A stretch of DNA of 64,000 bases. It comes from Sandaracinobacter neustonicus. Lineage in GTDB: Bacteria > Pseudomonadota > Alphaproteobacteria > Sphingomonadales > Sphingomonadaceae. Location: positions 102,249 to 166,248 of the forward strand of contig NZ_VFSU01000021.1 in the NCBI RefSeq assembly GCF_006385875.1, given 5' to 3'. The translations under genes were made by a program, and so were the position numbers. The notes under the pieces were generated by a model that saw only the letters and a list, made by a program, of their open reading frames with translations, was not told the origin of the DNA and did not search any database. Positions 9,285-16,491 of this stretch are shown here, piece by piece (position 1 is the first letter of the stretch; each line of letters begins with the position of its first letter).

Positions 9285-9330
9285 AACGAAGGGGTTCGAG
9301 AACGAAGGGGTTCGAGAACGAAGGGGTTCC
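9285..9330. repeat. Short tandem repeat, 16-bp unit, about 2.9 copies
   Basis: AACGAAGGGGTTCGAG occurs at 9285-9300 and 9301-9316, with a third partial copy at 9317-9330 (AACGAAGGGGTTCC). It is located 55-100 bases upstream of the hisS start and runs into the B module of repeat R2. It may have arisen by slippage at the end of that repeat. Confidence 0.8.
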
Positions 9331-9832
9331 ACCCCTTCACCGCGGCAGGGGCGTGACGCCGCTCGCACCCCCTTAGTTTTTAGCCCCTCCCCTGCAGGGG
9401 AGGGGTTGGGGTGGGGGCCATCCGCTTGGCGTGAGGTTGAGAGTTATTGCCTGCGGCGGTTTATGTCGGGGCCTGCGCCACCCACCTCCCCCCACGTCAC
9501 CCCGGACTTGATCCGGGGTCCAGCTTGTTCTTCTCCAACGTTGCGGGTGAAAAGCTGGACCCCGGATTAAGTCCGGGGTGACGGTTGCGGATGTGGAGAG
9601 GGTGGTGGGTATCTCAGGGGCCTTCGACAAGCTCAGGCTGAGCGGGTTGAGAGATTTGTGGATCAGGCCAACCGGTGACACCCCCTCTCCATCTCTCCCC
9701 CTTGCAGGGGGAGAGTGCTTCGTTGCGCCGCAGGCAATCGAATCTGATCACTCACACGGTATTTGAGTTTTGACACGACGCCAATTTTGAGGGTGCAGGG
9801 ACATCATGTCCCTGCCCGCCGGAGGCAAAAAA
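9316..9832 (+). repeat. Modular fold-back intergenic repeat, copy R2 (B-A-C-D-E-F)
   Basis: The most complete plus-oriented copy. B starts with GAAGGGGTTCCACCCCTTC and GGCAGGGGCGTGACGCC. A is CCCCTCCCCTGCAGGGGAGG. C is the inverted pair around CCCCGGACTTGATCCGGGG. D is CTTCGACAAGCTCAGGCTGA. E contains CTCCCCCTTGCAGGGGGAG and CGCCGCAGGCAATCGAATC. F is GTGCAGGGACATCATGTCCC. It lies between the hisS 5' end and the 3' end of the small exported protein gene. Confidence 0.9.
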
Positions 9833-9886
9833 CCCGAGTGGTGGCCGAGTTCAAACAACAAAACCGCCGGCCTTCTCACCTCCCCC

Positions 9887-10270
9887 TCAGCACCCCCCGG
9901 ATCGCCGCCATTCGCTGCGGTCTTGAAACGGGTGCCCGTTCTCCAGCCCTTGCGCGTCTACGGTGAAGATGCCCTTGGCATCGCGGCGGATGCTTGTCCG
10001 CCCGGATCGGCCGCTGCTGCAGCGGTAGGTCACGGTGCCGCTGTCGGCGCTGTCGGCGATGATGGAAAAGCTGCATTGCGCGCCCGGCCGCCCGCCCATC
10101 AGCAGGGCGGCGCTGTCTTGCAGGCACTGGCTGCTGCTGGATTGGCCGCCGATGGCGGTCACCTGCCAGGCACCGGGGGCAAAGCCCTGCAGCGCCTTCA
10201 GATCGGGCGCGGGCTGGGCCTCCGCAGAGAAGGGCACCAGCATCAGGGGAATCGCAAATCTCAACCGCAT
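9887..10270 (-). CDS. Small exported protein, DUF3617-like
   Basis: A 127-residue protein starting with a signal peptide (MRLRFAIPLMLVPFSAEAQP, probable cleavage after AEA). The mature part has the pattern PGAWQVTAIGG, a pair of Cys in QCLQDSAALL and QCSFSIIADS, and a Cys in VTYRCSSG, resembling sphingomonad DUF3617-type periplasmic proteins. Function is unknown. An upstream Met at 10288 would put charged residues before the signal peptide, so 10270 is preferred. Confidence 0.7.
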   Translation of the reverse strand: MRLRFAIPLMLVPFSAEAQPAPDLKALQGFAPGAWQVTAIGGQSSSSQCLQDSAALLMGGRPGAQCSFSIIADSADSGTVTYRCSSGRSGRTSIRRDAKGIFTVDAQGLENGHPFQDRSEWRRSGGC

Positions 10271-10331
10271 CCGGCCAATCTGGCACAACAGTTGGACAAA
10301 AGCATGGCCCGTGCGACGGGATTGCGCCCGA

Positions 10332-11213
10332 TCAGATCTCCAGCAGAAACTGTTTCGAGCAGAATTCGCAATCCACCGCGATCACGCCGTCGGCGTTGCG
10401 CATCTCGGCGCGCTCTTCCTCGGGGAATTGCCCCAGCACGTTGCGGATATGCTCGACGGAGCAGCGGCAGCCGCGCGAAATGGCGATTTCCGGCAGCACC
10501 CGCACTTCATCCTCGTTGAACAGCCGCCACAGCAGCGCGTCCAGCGACAGCCCGGCATCGGTCAGCTCATCCGGCGTCACCGTCGAGGCCAGCGCTTCCA
10601 CATGCGCCCAATGCTCCTGCCCGGACTCCACATGCAGCCGCGCCGCGCCGTCTTCGGCGCGCGGCAGATGCTGCACGATCATCCCGCCCGCGCTCCAGCG
10701 CCCGTCGGCTCCGCGATGGGCTGCCAGCCGCACCAGCGTCGGCAGCTGCTCGCTGTTCTCGAAATAGCCCTGCGCGGCGGCTTCCAGCGTGTCACGCCCC
10801 AGTTCGACGATGCCCTGATAGCGCTCGGACGAGGCGGTCTGGTCCAGCGTGATCGCCAGATAACCCTTGCCCAGCAGCGCCTCGAGCGAGGCCGAACGCC
10901 CTTCGTCCAGCGGTGCGAAGCGGCGGTCCAGATCCTGGCTGGCATAGCCGCGCAACTCGCCCAGCCGCCAGTCCGCCACCAGCAGCTTCAGCTGGCCGCC
11001 CTCGCCCTTGGCCTGAACGGTCAGCTGGCCCTCGTCCTCGCGGAACAGCGCGCCCAGCAAGGCGGTAAGCACCAGCGTTTCCGCCACGATCCGCGCGACG
11101 GGTTCGGGATAGGCATGCGCCGCCAGAATTTCGTTCAGCGTGGAGTCCAGCCGAACCACCCGCCCGCGCGCCGCGCGGCCGGGAATGGTGAAGCCCAGAA
11201 TCCGGTCTGCCAT
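10332..11213 (-). CDS. hslO: Hsp33 redox-regulated chaperone
   Basis: A 293-residue holdase chaperone activated by oxidation. The N-terminal domain starts ADRILGFTIPGRAARGRVVR. The C-terminal redox switch is visible as CRCS (CxC) and CEFC (CxxC), separated by about 32 residues; these four cysteines bind zinc. The gene starts at the stop codon of argF (TGATG, one base shared), so it is coupled to argF, the usual sphingomonad argF-hslO order. Confidence 0.93.
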   Translation of the reverse strand: MADRILGFTIPGRAARGRVVRLDSTLNEILAAHAYPEPVARIVAETLVLTALLGALFREDEGQLTVQAKGEGGQLKLLVADWRLGELRGYASQDLDRRFAPLDEGRSASLEALLGKGYLAITLDQTASSERYQGIVELGRDTLEAAAQGYFENSEQLPTLVRLAAHRGADGRWSAGGMIVQHLPRAEDGAARLHVESGQEHWAHVEALASTVTPDELTDAGLSLDALLWRLFNEDEVRVLPEIAISRGCRCSVEHIRNVLGQFPEEERAEMRNADGVIAVDCEFCSKQFLLEI

Positions 11214-12151
11214 CAGCCCAGCCGCCCCAGCGCCCACAGCAGCAACGCCTTTTGCGCATGCACGCGGTTGGCGGCTTCTTCCCACACGGCGGATTGCGGG
11301 CCGTCGATCACCTCGTCGGTCACTTCCTCGCCGCGATGCGCGGGCAGGCAGTGCAGGAACAGCGCGCCGGGCGCGGCCAGCGCCATCAGCGCCGCGTTCA
11401 CCTGATAATCGGCGAAGGCCGCCTGCCGCTCGGCAATGTCGGTGTCGCCCATGGAGACCCAGGTGTCCGTCACCACCACGTCCGCCCCGCGCACGGCTTC
11501 GGCCGGATCACGCACGATGTGGATGGTCGCGCCCCGGTCCGTAGCTTCCGCCACGAAGGCCGGGTCCGGCGAATAGCCGTCCGGGCAGGCGACCGTTACG
11601 GCAAAGCCCAGCAACCCGGCCGCTTCGATCACGGAACTGCACACATTGTTGCCGTCGCCGATCCACGCCCAATGCGTGCCATCGACATTGCGGCCCAACC
11701 GTTCCTCCACCGCCAGCAGATCGGCCACCACCTGGCAGGGGTGGGACACATCCGTCAGCCCGTTCAACAGCGGCACGTCGGCGGCGGCGGCAAAGGCCTC
11801 CACATCGGCATGGCGGTTGGCGCGGATCATCACCGCATCCACGAAGCCGGAGAGCACGCGCGCCGTGTCGCCGATGCTTTCGCCCCGGCCCAGCTGCATT
11901 TCGCCCGCGGACAGGGTGATCGTCGCCCCGCCCAGCTGGCGCATGGCGATGTCGAAGCTCAACCGGGTGCGGGTGGAGGGCTTTTCGAAGATCGCGGCCA
12001 GCACATGCCCGGCCAGCGGCGCATCGGCATCGGCCCGGCCCTGCGGCCAGCCCTTGCGCGCCGCCTTGCGGTCGCGGGCCTGATCCAGCACCAGCCGCAG
12101 CCCGCCGGGGCCAAGGTCTGACAGGTTCAGCACATGGCGCACGCCGCTCAT
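11213..12151 (-). CDS. argF: Ornithine carbamoyltransferase
   Basis: A 312-residue enzyme of arginine biosynthesis converting ornithine and carbamoyl phosphate to citrulline. Carbamoyl-phosphate-binding STRTR lies in [16 protein letters not shown] in [11 protein letters not shown], an ornithine-loop segment in [11 protein letters not shown], and HCLP in [14 protein letters not shown]. The start at 12151 overlaps the stop of a 23-codon upstream ORF (ATGA). argD, often directly upstream in related genomes, is not here; an aminotransferase of that family is at 55.9 kb. Confidence 0.95.
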   Translation of the reverse strand: MSGVRHVLNLSDLGPGGLRLVLDQARDRKAARKGWPQGRADADAPLAGHVLAAIFEKPSTRTRLSFDIAMRQLGGATITLSAGEMQLGRGESIGDTARVLSGFVDAVMIRANRHADVEAFAAAADVPLLNGLTDVSHPCQVVADLLAVEERLGRNVDGTHWAWIGDGNNVCSSVIEAAGLLGFAVTVACPDGYSPDPAFVAEATDRGATIHIVRDPAEAVRGADVVVTDTWVSMGDTDIAERQAAFADYQVNAALMALAAPGALFLHCLPAHRGEEVTDEVIDGPQSAVWEEAANRVHAQKALLLWALGRLG

Positions 12152-12219
12152 GCGGAAGCCTTCGCCAGCACGGGCGCGCCAGAGCGCCGGGAAAGAAGGA
12201 TCAGCTGGGACACGGCCAT
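12148..12219 (-). CDS. Possible 23-residue leader ORF upstream of argF
   Basis: Reading ATG at 12219 gives a 23-codon ORF ([20 protein letters not shown], then ASA) whose TGA overlaps the argF ATG as ATGA. A GAGG Shine-Dalgarno sequence stands seven bases before its start (AACGAGGTTGCCATG). It contains an Arg-Arg pair (residues 11-12), reminiscent of amino-acid-responsive leaders, but no pairing attenuator is visible between it and argF. Translational coupling is the simplest role. It could also be a vestige of a deleted upstream gene end. Confidence 0.4.
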   Translation of the reverse strand: MAVSQLILLSRRSGAPVLAKASA

Positions 12220-12250
12220 GGCAACCTCGTTCGGGAACAAGCAGCGGAAA

Positions 12251-12275
12251 TAAAAAAGGCGGCGAAACGCCGCCT
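12251..12275 (-). terminator. Rho-independent terminator of the ABC permease gene
   Basis: On the minus strand AGGCGGCG-TTT-CGCCGCCT is followed directly by TTTTTTATTT. It is 27 bases beyond the permease stop and 32 bases before the argF leader start, separating the two transcription units. Confidence 0.85.
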
Positions 12276-12301
12276 GACCTATTTCGAACCCACATAATGG
12301 C

Positions 12302-13141
12302 TCAGGCGCGTAATTTCCACCCCGACTTCAGCAGCGCGTAGGCGAGTGCCCACAGCAGCGCGCACAGCCCGCCGACGATCAGTGCCCCCAGCCACACCGG
12401 CGCTTCCGCCACACCGATGAACCCGGCGCGGAAACCGTCGATCATATAGAAGAAGGGATTGGCCCGGCTGACGGCCTGCATCGCCGGCGGCAGCCGATCG
12501 ATCGCATAGAAGGTGCCGGAGAGCAGCGTCAGCGGCTGCACCACGAAGTTGGTGACGGCCGCGCCATGATCGAATTTGTCGGCCCAGATGCCCGTCAGCA
12601 CCCCCAGCAGCCCCAGCAGCAGGCAACCCAACGTGCCAAACAGCAGCACTTGCAACGGGTTGGCGACACTCACCTGTACCCCCGGCCACAGCAGCATCGC
12701 CGCCCACACCGCCAGCCCGACGGCCCAGCCCCGCGTGACGGCACCCGCCACATAGCAGGCCAGCAACTCGCCATGGCTCAAGGGCGGCATCAGCACATCG
12801 ACGATGGTGCCCTGCACCTTGGCAATGATCAGCGACGACATGCTGTTCTGAAAGGCGTTCTGCGTCATCCCCATGATAATCAGGCCGGGGGCGAGGAAGG
12901 TGGCATAGGGAAAGCCCAGCACTTCGCCCTTGGCGCTGCCCAGCGCGAGGGTGAAGATCGCCAGAAACATCAGCGTGGTGATGGCCGGGGCCCAGATCGT
13001 CTGCATCTGAACCTTGAAGAACCGGCGCACTTCCTTCACATAGAGGGTGCGTATTCCCAGCCAGTTGACGCCGTCGATCACCGGAACTCCGGGTTCCGGC
13101 AGTGTCGGCGCGACAGGTTGGGGAGGAATTTGCGCTTGCAT
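12302..13141 (-). CDS. ABC-2-type transporter permease
   Basis: A 279-residue inner-membrane permease of the ABC-2 (NodJ/DrrB-like) class. After a Pro-rich N-terminus and the amphipathic region (LYVKEVRRFFKVQMQTI), about six membrane segments follow, including ITTLMFLAIFTLAL, FLAPGLIIMGMTQNA, LQVLLFGTLGCLLLGLLG and LGALIVGGLCALLWALAYAL. PLTLLSGTFYAIDRLP is typical of the family. The ATPase gene is not adjacent. The start at 13141 leaves a 59-base spacer to the divergent gcrA. Substrate unknown. Confidence 0.88.
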   Translation of the reverse strand: MQAQIPPQPVAPTLPEPGVPVIDGVNWLGIRTLYVKEVRRFFKVQMQTIWAPAITTLMFLAIFTLALGSAKGEVLGFPYATFLAPGLIIMGMTQNAFQNSMSSLIIAKVQGTIVDVLMPPLSHGELLACYVAGAVTRGWAVGLAVWAAMLLWPGVQVSVANPLQVLLFGTLGCLLLGLLGVLTGIWADKFDHGAAVTNFVVQPLTLLSGTFYAIDRLPPAMQAVSRANPFFYMIDGFRAGFIGVAEAPVWLGALIVGGLCALLWALAYALLKSGWKLRA

Positions 13142-13200
13142 CGTTGCCACGCCGTCTATCGGGGTCGGCCAACTCCCGCAAGCCAGCCGAAAGCAAAACC

Positions 13201-13812
13201 ATGGCCTGGACAGACGAGCGCATCGCTCTCTTGAAGCAATATTGGGAAGAAGGCCGCTCCGCGAGCCAGATCGCGGAGATTCTGGGCGAAGGCCTGTCGC
13301 GCAACGCGGTGATCGGCAAGGCGCACCGCCTCGGCCTCGCGTCGCGCCCCTCTCCGTTGAAGACCGGCGAGGCGAAGGCCGAAAGCAAGGCCCCGAAAGC
13401 GGAGGCGAAACCGGCCGCGCCAAAACCGGCGCCACGCCCCGCGCCGCAACCGGTGGCGGCAGCCCCGGCTCCGCAACCGGCCCCGACCCCCGTTGTCGCC
13501 GCTCCGGTGGCCCCGCCCGTGGCTCCGGCCCCGGCGGCGCTGTCCCCGGGCCTGCAACCAGCCCCCCGCCCGGCAGCGCCGCGCGGCAAGGGGGAGCGTG
13601 TGACCCTGCTCGACCTGAACGACCGCATCTGCAAATGGCCGATCGGCCACCCGGACGAGCCGGATTTCCACTTCTGCGGCAAGCCGGTGAACCCGGGGTT
13701 CCCTTATTGCGGGGAGCATTGCCTGGTGGCGTATCAGGCGCAGATGCCGCGCCGGGATCGGCCGGGTGGGCCGCCGAGGCCGTTCGGGCCGAACTTGCCG
13801 CGCCCCCGTTAA
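13201..13812 (+). CDS. gcrA: GcrA cell-cycle regulator
   Basis: A 203-residue alphaproteobacterial transcription regulator that acts with sigma-70 at GANTC-methylated promoters. The N-terminal helix-turn-helix begins AWTDERIALLKQYWEEGRSA and continues LSRNAVIGKAHRLGL. The middle (about residues 55-130) is a Pro/Ala-rich linker. The C-terminal domain keeps NDRICKWPIGHP, FHFCGKP and FPYCGEHC, with Cys residues probably structural. ATG at 13201 is the conserved start. It is divergent from the ABC permease. Confidence 0.95.
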   Translation: MAWTDERIALLKQYWEEGRSASQIAEILGEGLSRNAVIGKAHRLGLASRPSPLKTGEAKAESKAPKAEAKPAAPKPAPRPAPQPVAAAPAPQPAPTPVVAAPVAPPVAPAPAALSPGLQPAPRPAAPRGKGERVTLLDLNDRICKWPIGHPDEPDFHFCGKPVNPGFPYCGEHCLVAYQAQMPRRDRPGGPPRPFGPNLPRPR

Positions 13813-13916
13813 CGCAAGGCGTCAACGGGGTAGCCGGCTGTGATTAAGGCGAAGCCTTAACTCGCAGACTCGGCGAAAGCGCGGCCGGCTGAGTCGGGGG
13901 TCTCTACCCCCGGCCA

Positions 13917-13942
13917 GTCCGACGAGTCCGGCTTTGCCGGAC
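13917..13942 (+). repeat. 26-bp inverted repeat around the parS-like site, left arm
   Basis: The arm starts GTCCGACGAGTCCGGC and ends TTTGCCGGAC. Its reverse complement recurs at 14284-14309 with one mismatch out of 26. Each arm contains its own TCCGGC/GCCGGA hairpin. The arms lie about 140 and 185 bases either side of the parS-like palindrome. Confidence 0.85.
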
Positions 13943-14082
13943 CCTTTCTTTTCTCTTTTCCCCAGCCGGACTCGCGCGACTTGTCGCGCGGCCGGCCTAT
14001 CCGCGCGCGCCAACGCCGGGGGAGCCTCCAACAACTCCAACAGCTCCTACACCCAAGCCGTTGATGTTGCAGTGTTGGATGA

Positions 14083-14098
14083 TGTTCCACGTGGAACA
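14083..14098. promoter_or_regulatory. parS-like centromere site (ParB binding)
   Basis: TGTTCCACGTGGAACA is a perfect 16-bp palindrome. The bacterial parS consensus is TGTTNCACGTGAAACA; the symmetric CC/GG version also occurs at known chromosomal parS sites. In many bacteria these sites cluster near the replication origin, which fits dnaA being 32 kb away in this window. parA/parB are not in the window. Confidence 0.75.
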
Positions 14099-14283
14099 AC
14101 CGATGTGGTTATCCGGTGTTCCGGGTGGACGGGTCAGCGTTTGATCTCGGGCGCGGCCGCTGGCGAAGCCAGCGAGTCCGCTAGCGGCGAATCCCGTAGC
14201 CACGGGCCGCAGGCATGACCGCGCGCCCGAGCCTGCGCAGGAAACTTAGGCGAAGCGCCTAGCGTTTGAGGGGGCCAAGAAAA

Positions 14284-14309
14284 GTCCGGCAAAGCCGGAT
14301 TCGTCGGAC
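14284..14309 (-). repeat. 26-bp inverted repeat around the parS-like site, right arm
   Basis: Inverted partner of the arm at 13917-13942, matching 25 of 26 positions. It is immediately followed by a second, shorter GGTTCGTCGGAC copy, so the arm's end is partly duplicated. Confidence 0.85.
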
Positions 14310-14399
14310 GGGTTCGTCGGACAAGCCCTCCGCCCCGCCGTCCGGGCCCGCGGCGAGTCGAGAGTTTGCGCTTTGCGCAAATCTTCGCCGCCTTCGGCC

Positions 14400-14431
14400 A
14401 AAAAAATCCCCCCGGTGTTACCACCGGGGGG
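14400..14431 (-). terminator. Rho-independent terminator of amtB
   Basis: On the minus strand CCCCCCGGTG-GTAA-CACCGGGGGG is followed by ATTTTTTT. The 10-bp stem lies 60 bases beyond the amtB stop codon, ending the glnK-amtB transcript. Confidence 0.9.
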
Positions 14432-14490
14432 AGGTTGGTTCCTTGGGGAGGAAATCATGGGCTGCGCCGGTTCACCCGGCGTCGCCGAAC

Positions 14491-15921
14491 TCAGTAATTA
14501 TAGGCACGCTCGCCATGCTCGCCGAGGTCGAGGCCTTCGCGCTCCACCTCTTCACTCACACGCAGCCCCGTCAGGGCCTTGGCGATGTAGAAGGCAATCG
14601 CAGCGCCGACCGCCGACCAGACGATGGCAACCGCCACAGACTTCAGCTGGATCCACACTTGCGGCCACAGGGTGTAGTCGTCCCCGGCAGGCCCGCCCAG
14701 CACCGTCAGCATGGTGAAGGCCGTGCCGATGGAGCCGATGATGCCGCCGATGCCGTGGATTCCGAACACGTCCAGCGAGTCGTCCAGGCCCAGCTTCAGC
14801 TTCACCTTCATCACAAAGATGCAGCAGGCGATGGCCGCAATCGCGCCCAGCAGGATCGCACCGAACGGGCCGGAGTTGCCGGCAGCCGGAGTCACCGCCA
14901 CAAGGCCGGCGATCGCACCGGAGCAGGCACCCAGCAGCGAGCCGGAGTGGCCGAGCAGCTTCTCGGTCAGCATCCAGAACAGCACACCGGCAGCTGTCGC
15001 GGTGAAGGTGTTGATGAGCGCCAGACCGGCCGAGCCATTGGCTTCCAGCGCGGAACCCGCGTTGAAGCCGAACCAGCCAACCCACAGCAGGCCGGTGCCG
15101 ATCAGCGTCATCGTCAGCGAGTGCGGGGCGATCAGTTCCTTCTGATAGCCGATCCGCTTGCCGAGAATGATCGCACCAACCAGAGCCGAGACACCCGCGT
15201 TGATGTGCACCACGGTGCCGCCCGCGAAGTCCAGCGCGCCCCAGCCGAAGATCAGGCCGGTGGAGGCGTCGTCACCGCCCGCATACCACACCATGTGCGC
15301 GATCGGGTAATAGACGATGGTCAGCCAGACGAGGGCGAACACCATGAGAGCGGAGAATTTCATCCGCTCCACAAGGCCACCGACGACCAGCGCCACGGTG
15401 ATGGCGGAGAAGGTCATCTGGAAGGCGATGAAGACGAATTCCGGAATGACGACACCATCGGTGAAGGTGGCGACGTTGGAATCGGCCGTCAGGCCCGACA
15501 GGAAGAATTTGCCGCTGGAGATGAACTGGTTGGCGTCTCCGCCGAAGGCCAGACCATAGCCATAGATGACCCACATGATCATCGCGAGGCTGGCCACGCC
15601 GATGATCTGCGTCAGCACCGAGGCCATGTTCTTGGTGCGGACAAGGCCGCCATAGAACAGGGCGAGGCCGGGGACGATCATCATCATCACCAGCACGGTG
15701 GCGACCATCATCCAGGCGGTGTCGCCCTTGTTGGGAACGGGATCGGCAGCCGCCGTTTCAGCCACTGCAGCTGCAACCGGCGCGGCCACTTCGGCGGCCA
15801 CGGTTGCAGCTTCGGTGGCGACAGCCGCCGCTTCCTGCGCGAACGCGGGATGTGCCGTGGCAATGCCCGCAATCCCCAGGCCCAGGGCGATCTTGCCCCA
15901 GGGCAGGTGTCGCAATTCCAT
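14491..15921 (-). CDS. amtB: Ammonium transporter
   Basis: A 476-residue Amt-family channel. It has a signal-peptide-like N-terminus (MELRHLPWGKIALGLGIAGI...AFAQ), an Ala/Val-rich periplasmic stretch, then eleven predicted membrane segments beginning WMMVATVLVMMMIVPGLALF. Amt signatures include FYGGLVRTKN, the DFAGGTVVHINAG block (pore His) and FGIHGIGGIIG (second His). A strong AGGAGG precedes the ATG at 15921. It lies 62 bases after glnK, its usual regulator. The tail SEEVEREGLDLGEHGERAYNY is typical. Confidence 0.97.
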   Translation of the reverse strand: MELRHLPWGKIALGLGIAGIATAHPAFAQEAAAVATEAATVAAEVAAPVAAAVAETAAADPVPNKGDTAWMMVATVLVMMMIVPGLALFYGGLVRTKNMASVLTQIIGVASLAMIMWVIYGYGLAFGGDANQFISSGKFFLSGLTADSNVATFTDGVVIPEFVFIAFQMTFSAITVALVVGGLVERMKFSALMVFALVWLTIVYYPIAHMVWYAGGDDASTGLIFGWGALDFAGGTVVHINAGVSALVGAIILGKRIGYQKELIAPHSLTMTLIGTGLLWVGWFGFNAGSALEANGSAGLALINTFTATAAGVLFWMLTEKLLGHSGSLLGACSGAIAGLVAVTPAAGNSGPFGAILLGAIAAIACCIFVMKVKLKLGLDDSLDVFGIHGIGGIIGSIGTAFTMLTVLGGPAGDDYTLWPQVWIQLKSVAVAIVWSAVGAAIAFYIAKALTGLRVSEEVEREGLDLGEHGERAYNY

Positions 15922-15983
15922 ATGAGACCCCTCCTTGAACAGGCCGGGCTTGCTGCCCGCCTTGAATATCGAGCCCGGCCGCA

Positions 15984-16322
15984 TCAAAGCGCCGACTCGT
16001 TGGTTTCGCCGGTGCGGATCCGAACCGTTCCCGCCACGTCGAAGATGAAAATCTTGCCGTCGCCGATGGCACCGGTGTGCGCCGCCTGCTGGATGGCCTC
16101 GACAACGCGCGGAGCCAGCTCCGTCGGCACTGCCGCCTCGATCTTCACCTTCGGCACCAGGTTGGTGGTGTATTCGGCTCCCCGATAGATTTCGGTCTGG
16201 CCCTTCTGGCGCCCGAAACCCTTCACTTCAGTCACGGTCATTCCCGAAACGCCCAGCGCCGTCAGCGCTTCACGGACATCGTCGAGCTTGAACGGCTTGA
16301 TCACGGCCACGATGAATTTCAC
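15984..16322 (-). CDS. glnK: Nitrogen regulatory protein P-II
   Basis: A 112-residue PII signalling protein that senses 2-oxoglutarate and ATP/ADP and, when not uridylylated, plugs AmtB. MKFIVAVIKPFKLDDVREAL is the first strand-helix unit. The T-loop YRGAEYTTNLVPKVKIE contains the target Tyr (about residue 51). GDGKIFIFDVAGTVRIRTGE is the C-terminal ATP-binding segment. GlnK rather than GlnB is inferred from the downstream amtB and the sigma-54-type promoter. Confidence 0.95.
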   Translation of the reverse strand: MKFIVAVIKPFKLDDVREALTALGVSGMTVTEVKGFGRQKGQTEIYRGAEYTTNLVPKVKIEAAVPTELAPRVVEAIQQAAHTGAIGDGKIFIFDVAGTVRIRTGETNESAL

Positions 16323-16382
16323 AGCTGCCGAACCCCCTCTTTCTGACTGGCGAACGCAAATGCGCCCGCAGCAGGGGTCCCA

Positions 16383-16399
16383 TGCACATCCCGTGCCAA
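16383..16399 (-). promoter_or_regulatory. Sigma-54-type promoter for glnK-amtB
   Basis: The minus strand reads TTGGCACGGGATGTGCA. It matches the RpoN consensus TGGCACG-N4-TTGCA with one mismatch (GTGCA for TTGCA) and exact -24/-12 spacing. Transcription would start about 50 bases before the glnK ATG. Upstream, TGCATTGGGTGCGA may be a degenerate NtrC site. Confidence 0.65.
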
Positions 16400-16491
16400 G
16401 TGATTGTCACATTGAGTCGCACCCAATGCAGACTTTCAATTGCCCAAAATCGCGGCAAGCCGCTCCGGGCAAATTGCCTGATGCCTGATTT

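Larger units (their letters stand above)
13804..14431. repeat. Hairpin array in the gcrA-amtB spacer
   Basis: This non-coding spacer holds at least eleven perfect or near-perfect hairpins: 13804-13830, 13844-13860 (TTAAGGC-GAA-GCCTTAA), 13896-13911, 13927-13941 (TCCGGC-TTT-GCCGGA), 13974-13989, the parS-like palindrome 14083-14098, 14160-14172 (CTGGC-GAA-GCCAG), 14247-14261, 14285-14299, 14365-14381 (TTTGCGC-TTT-GCGCAAA) and the amtB terminator. Three contain GCGAAGC, a sequence known to form unusually stable DNA mini-hairpins. A 26-bp inverted repeat frames the middle. No gene was recognised here. Confidence 0.8.

Noticed and set aside
9285..9330. Possible CRISPR array from tandem repeats upstream of hisS
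   Set aside because: Units are directly adjacent with no spacers, only about three copies, and no cas genes are present.
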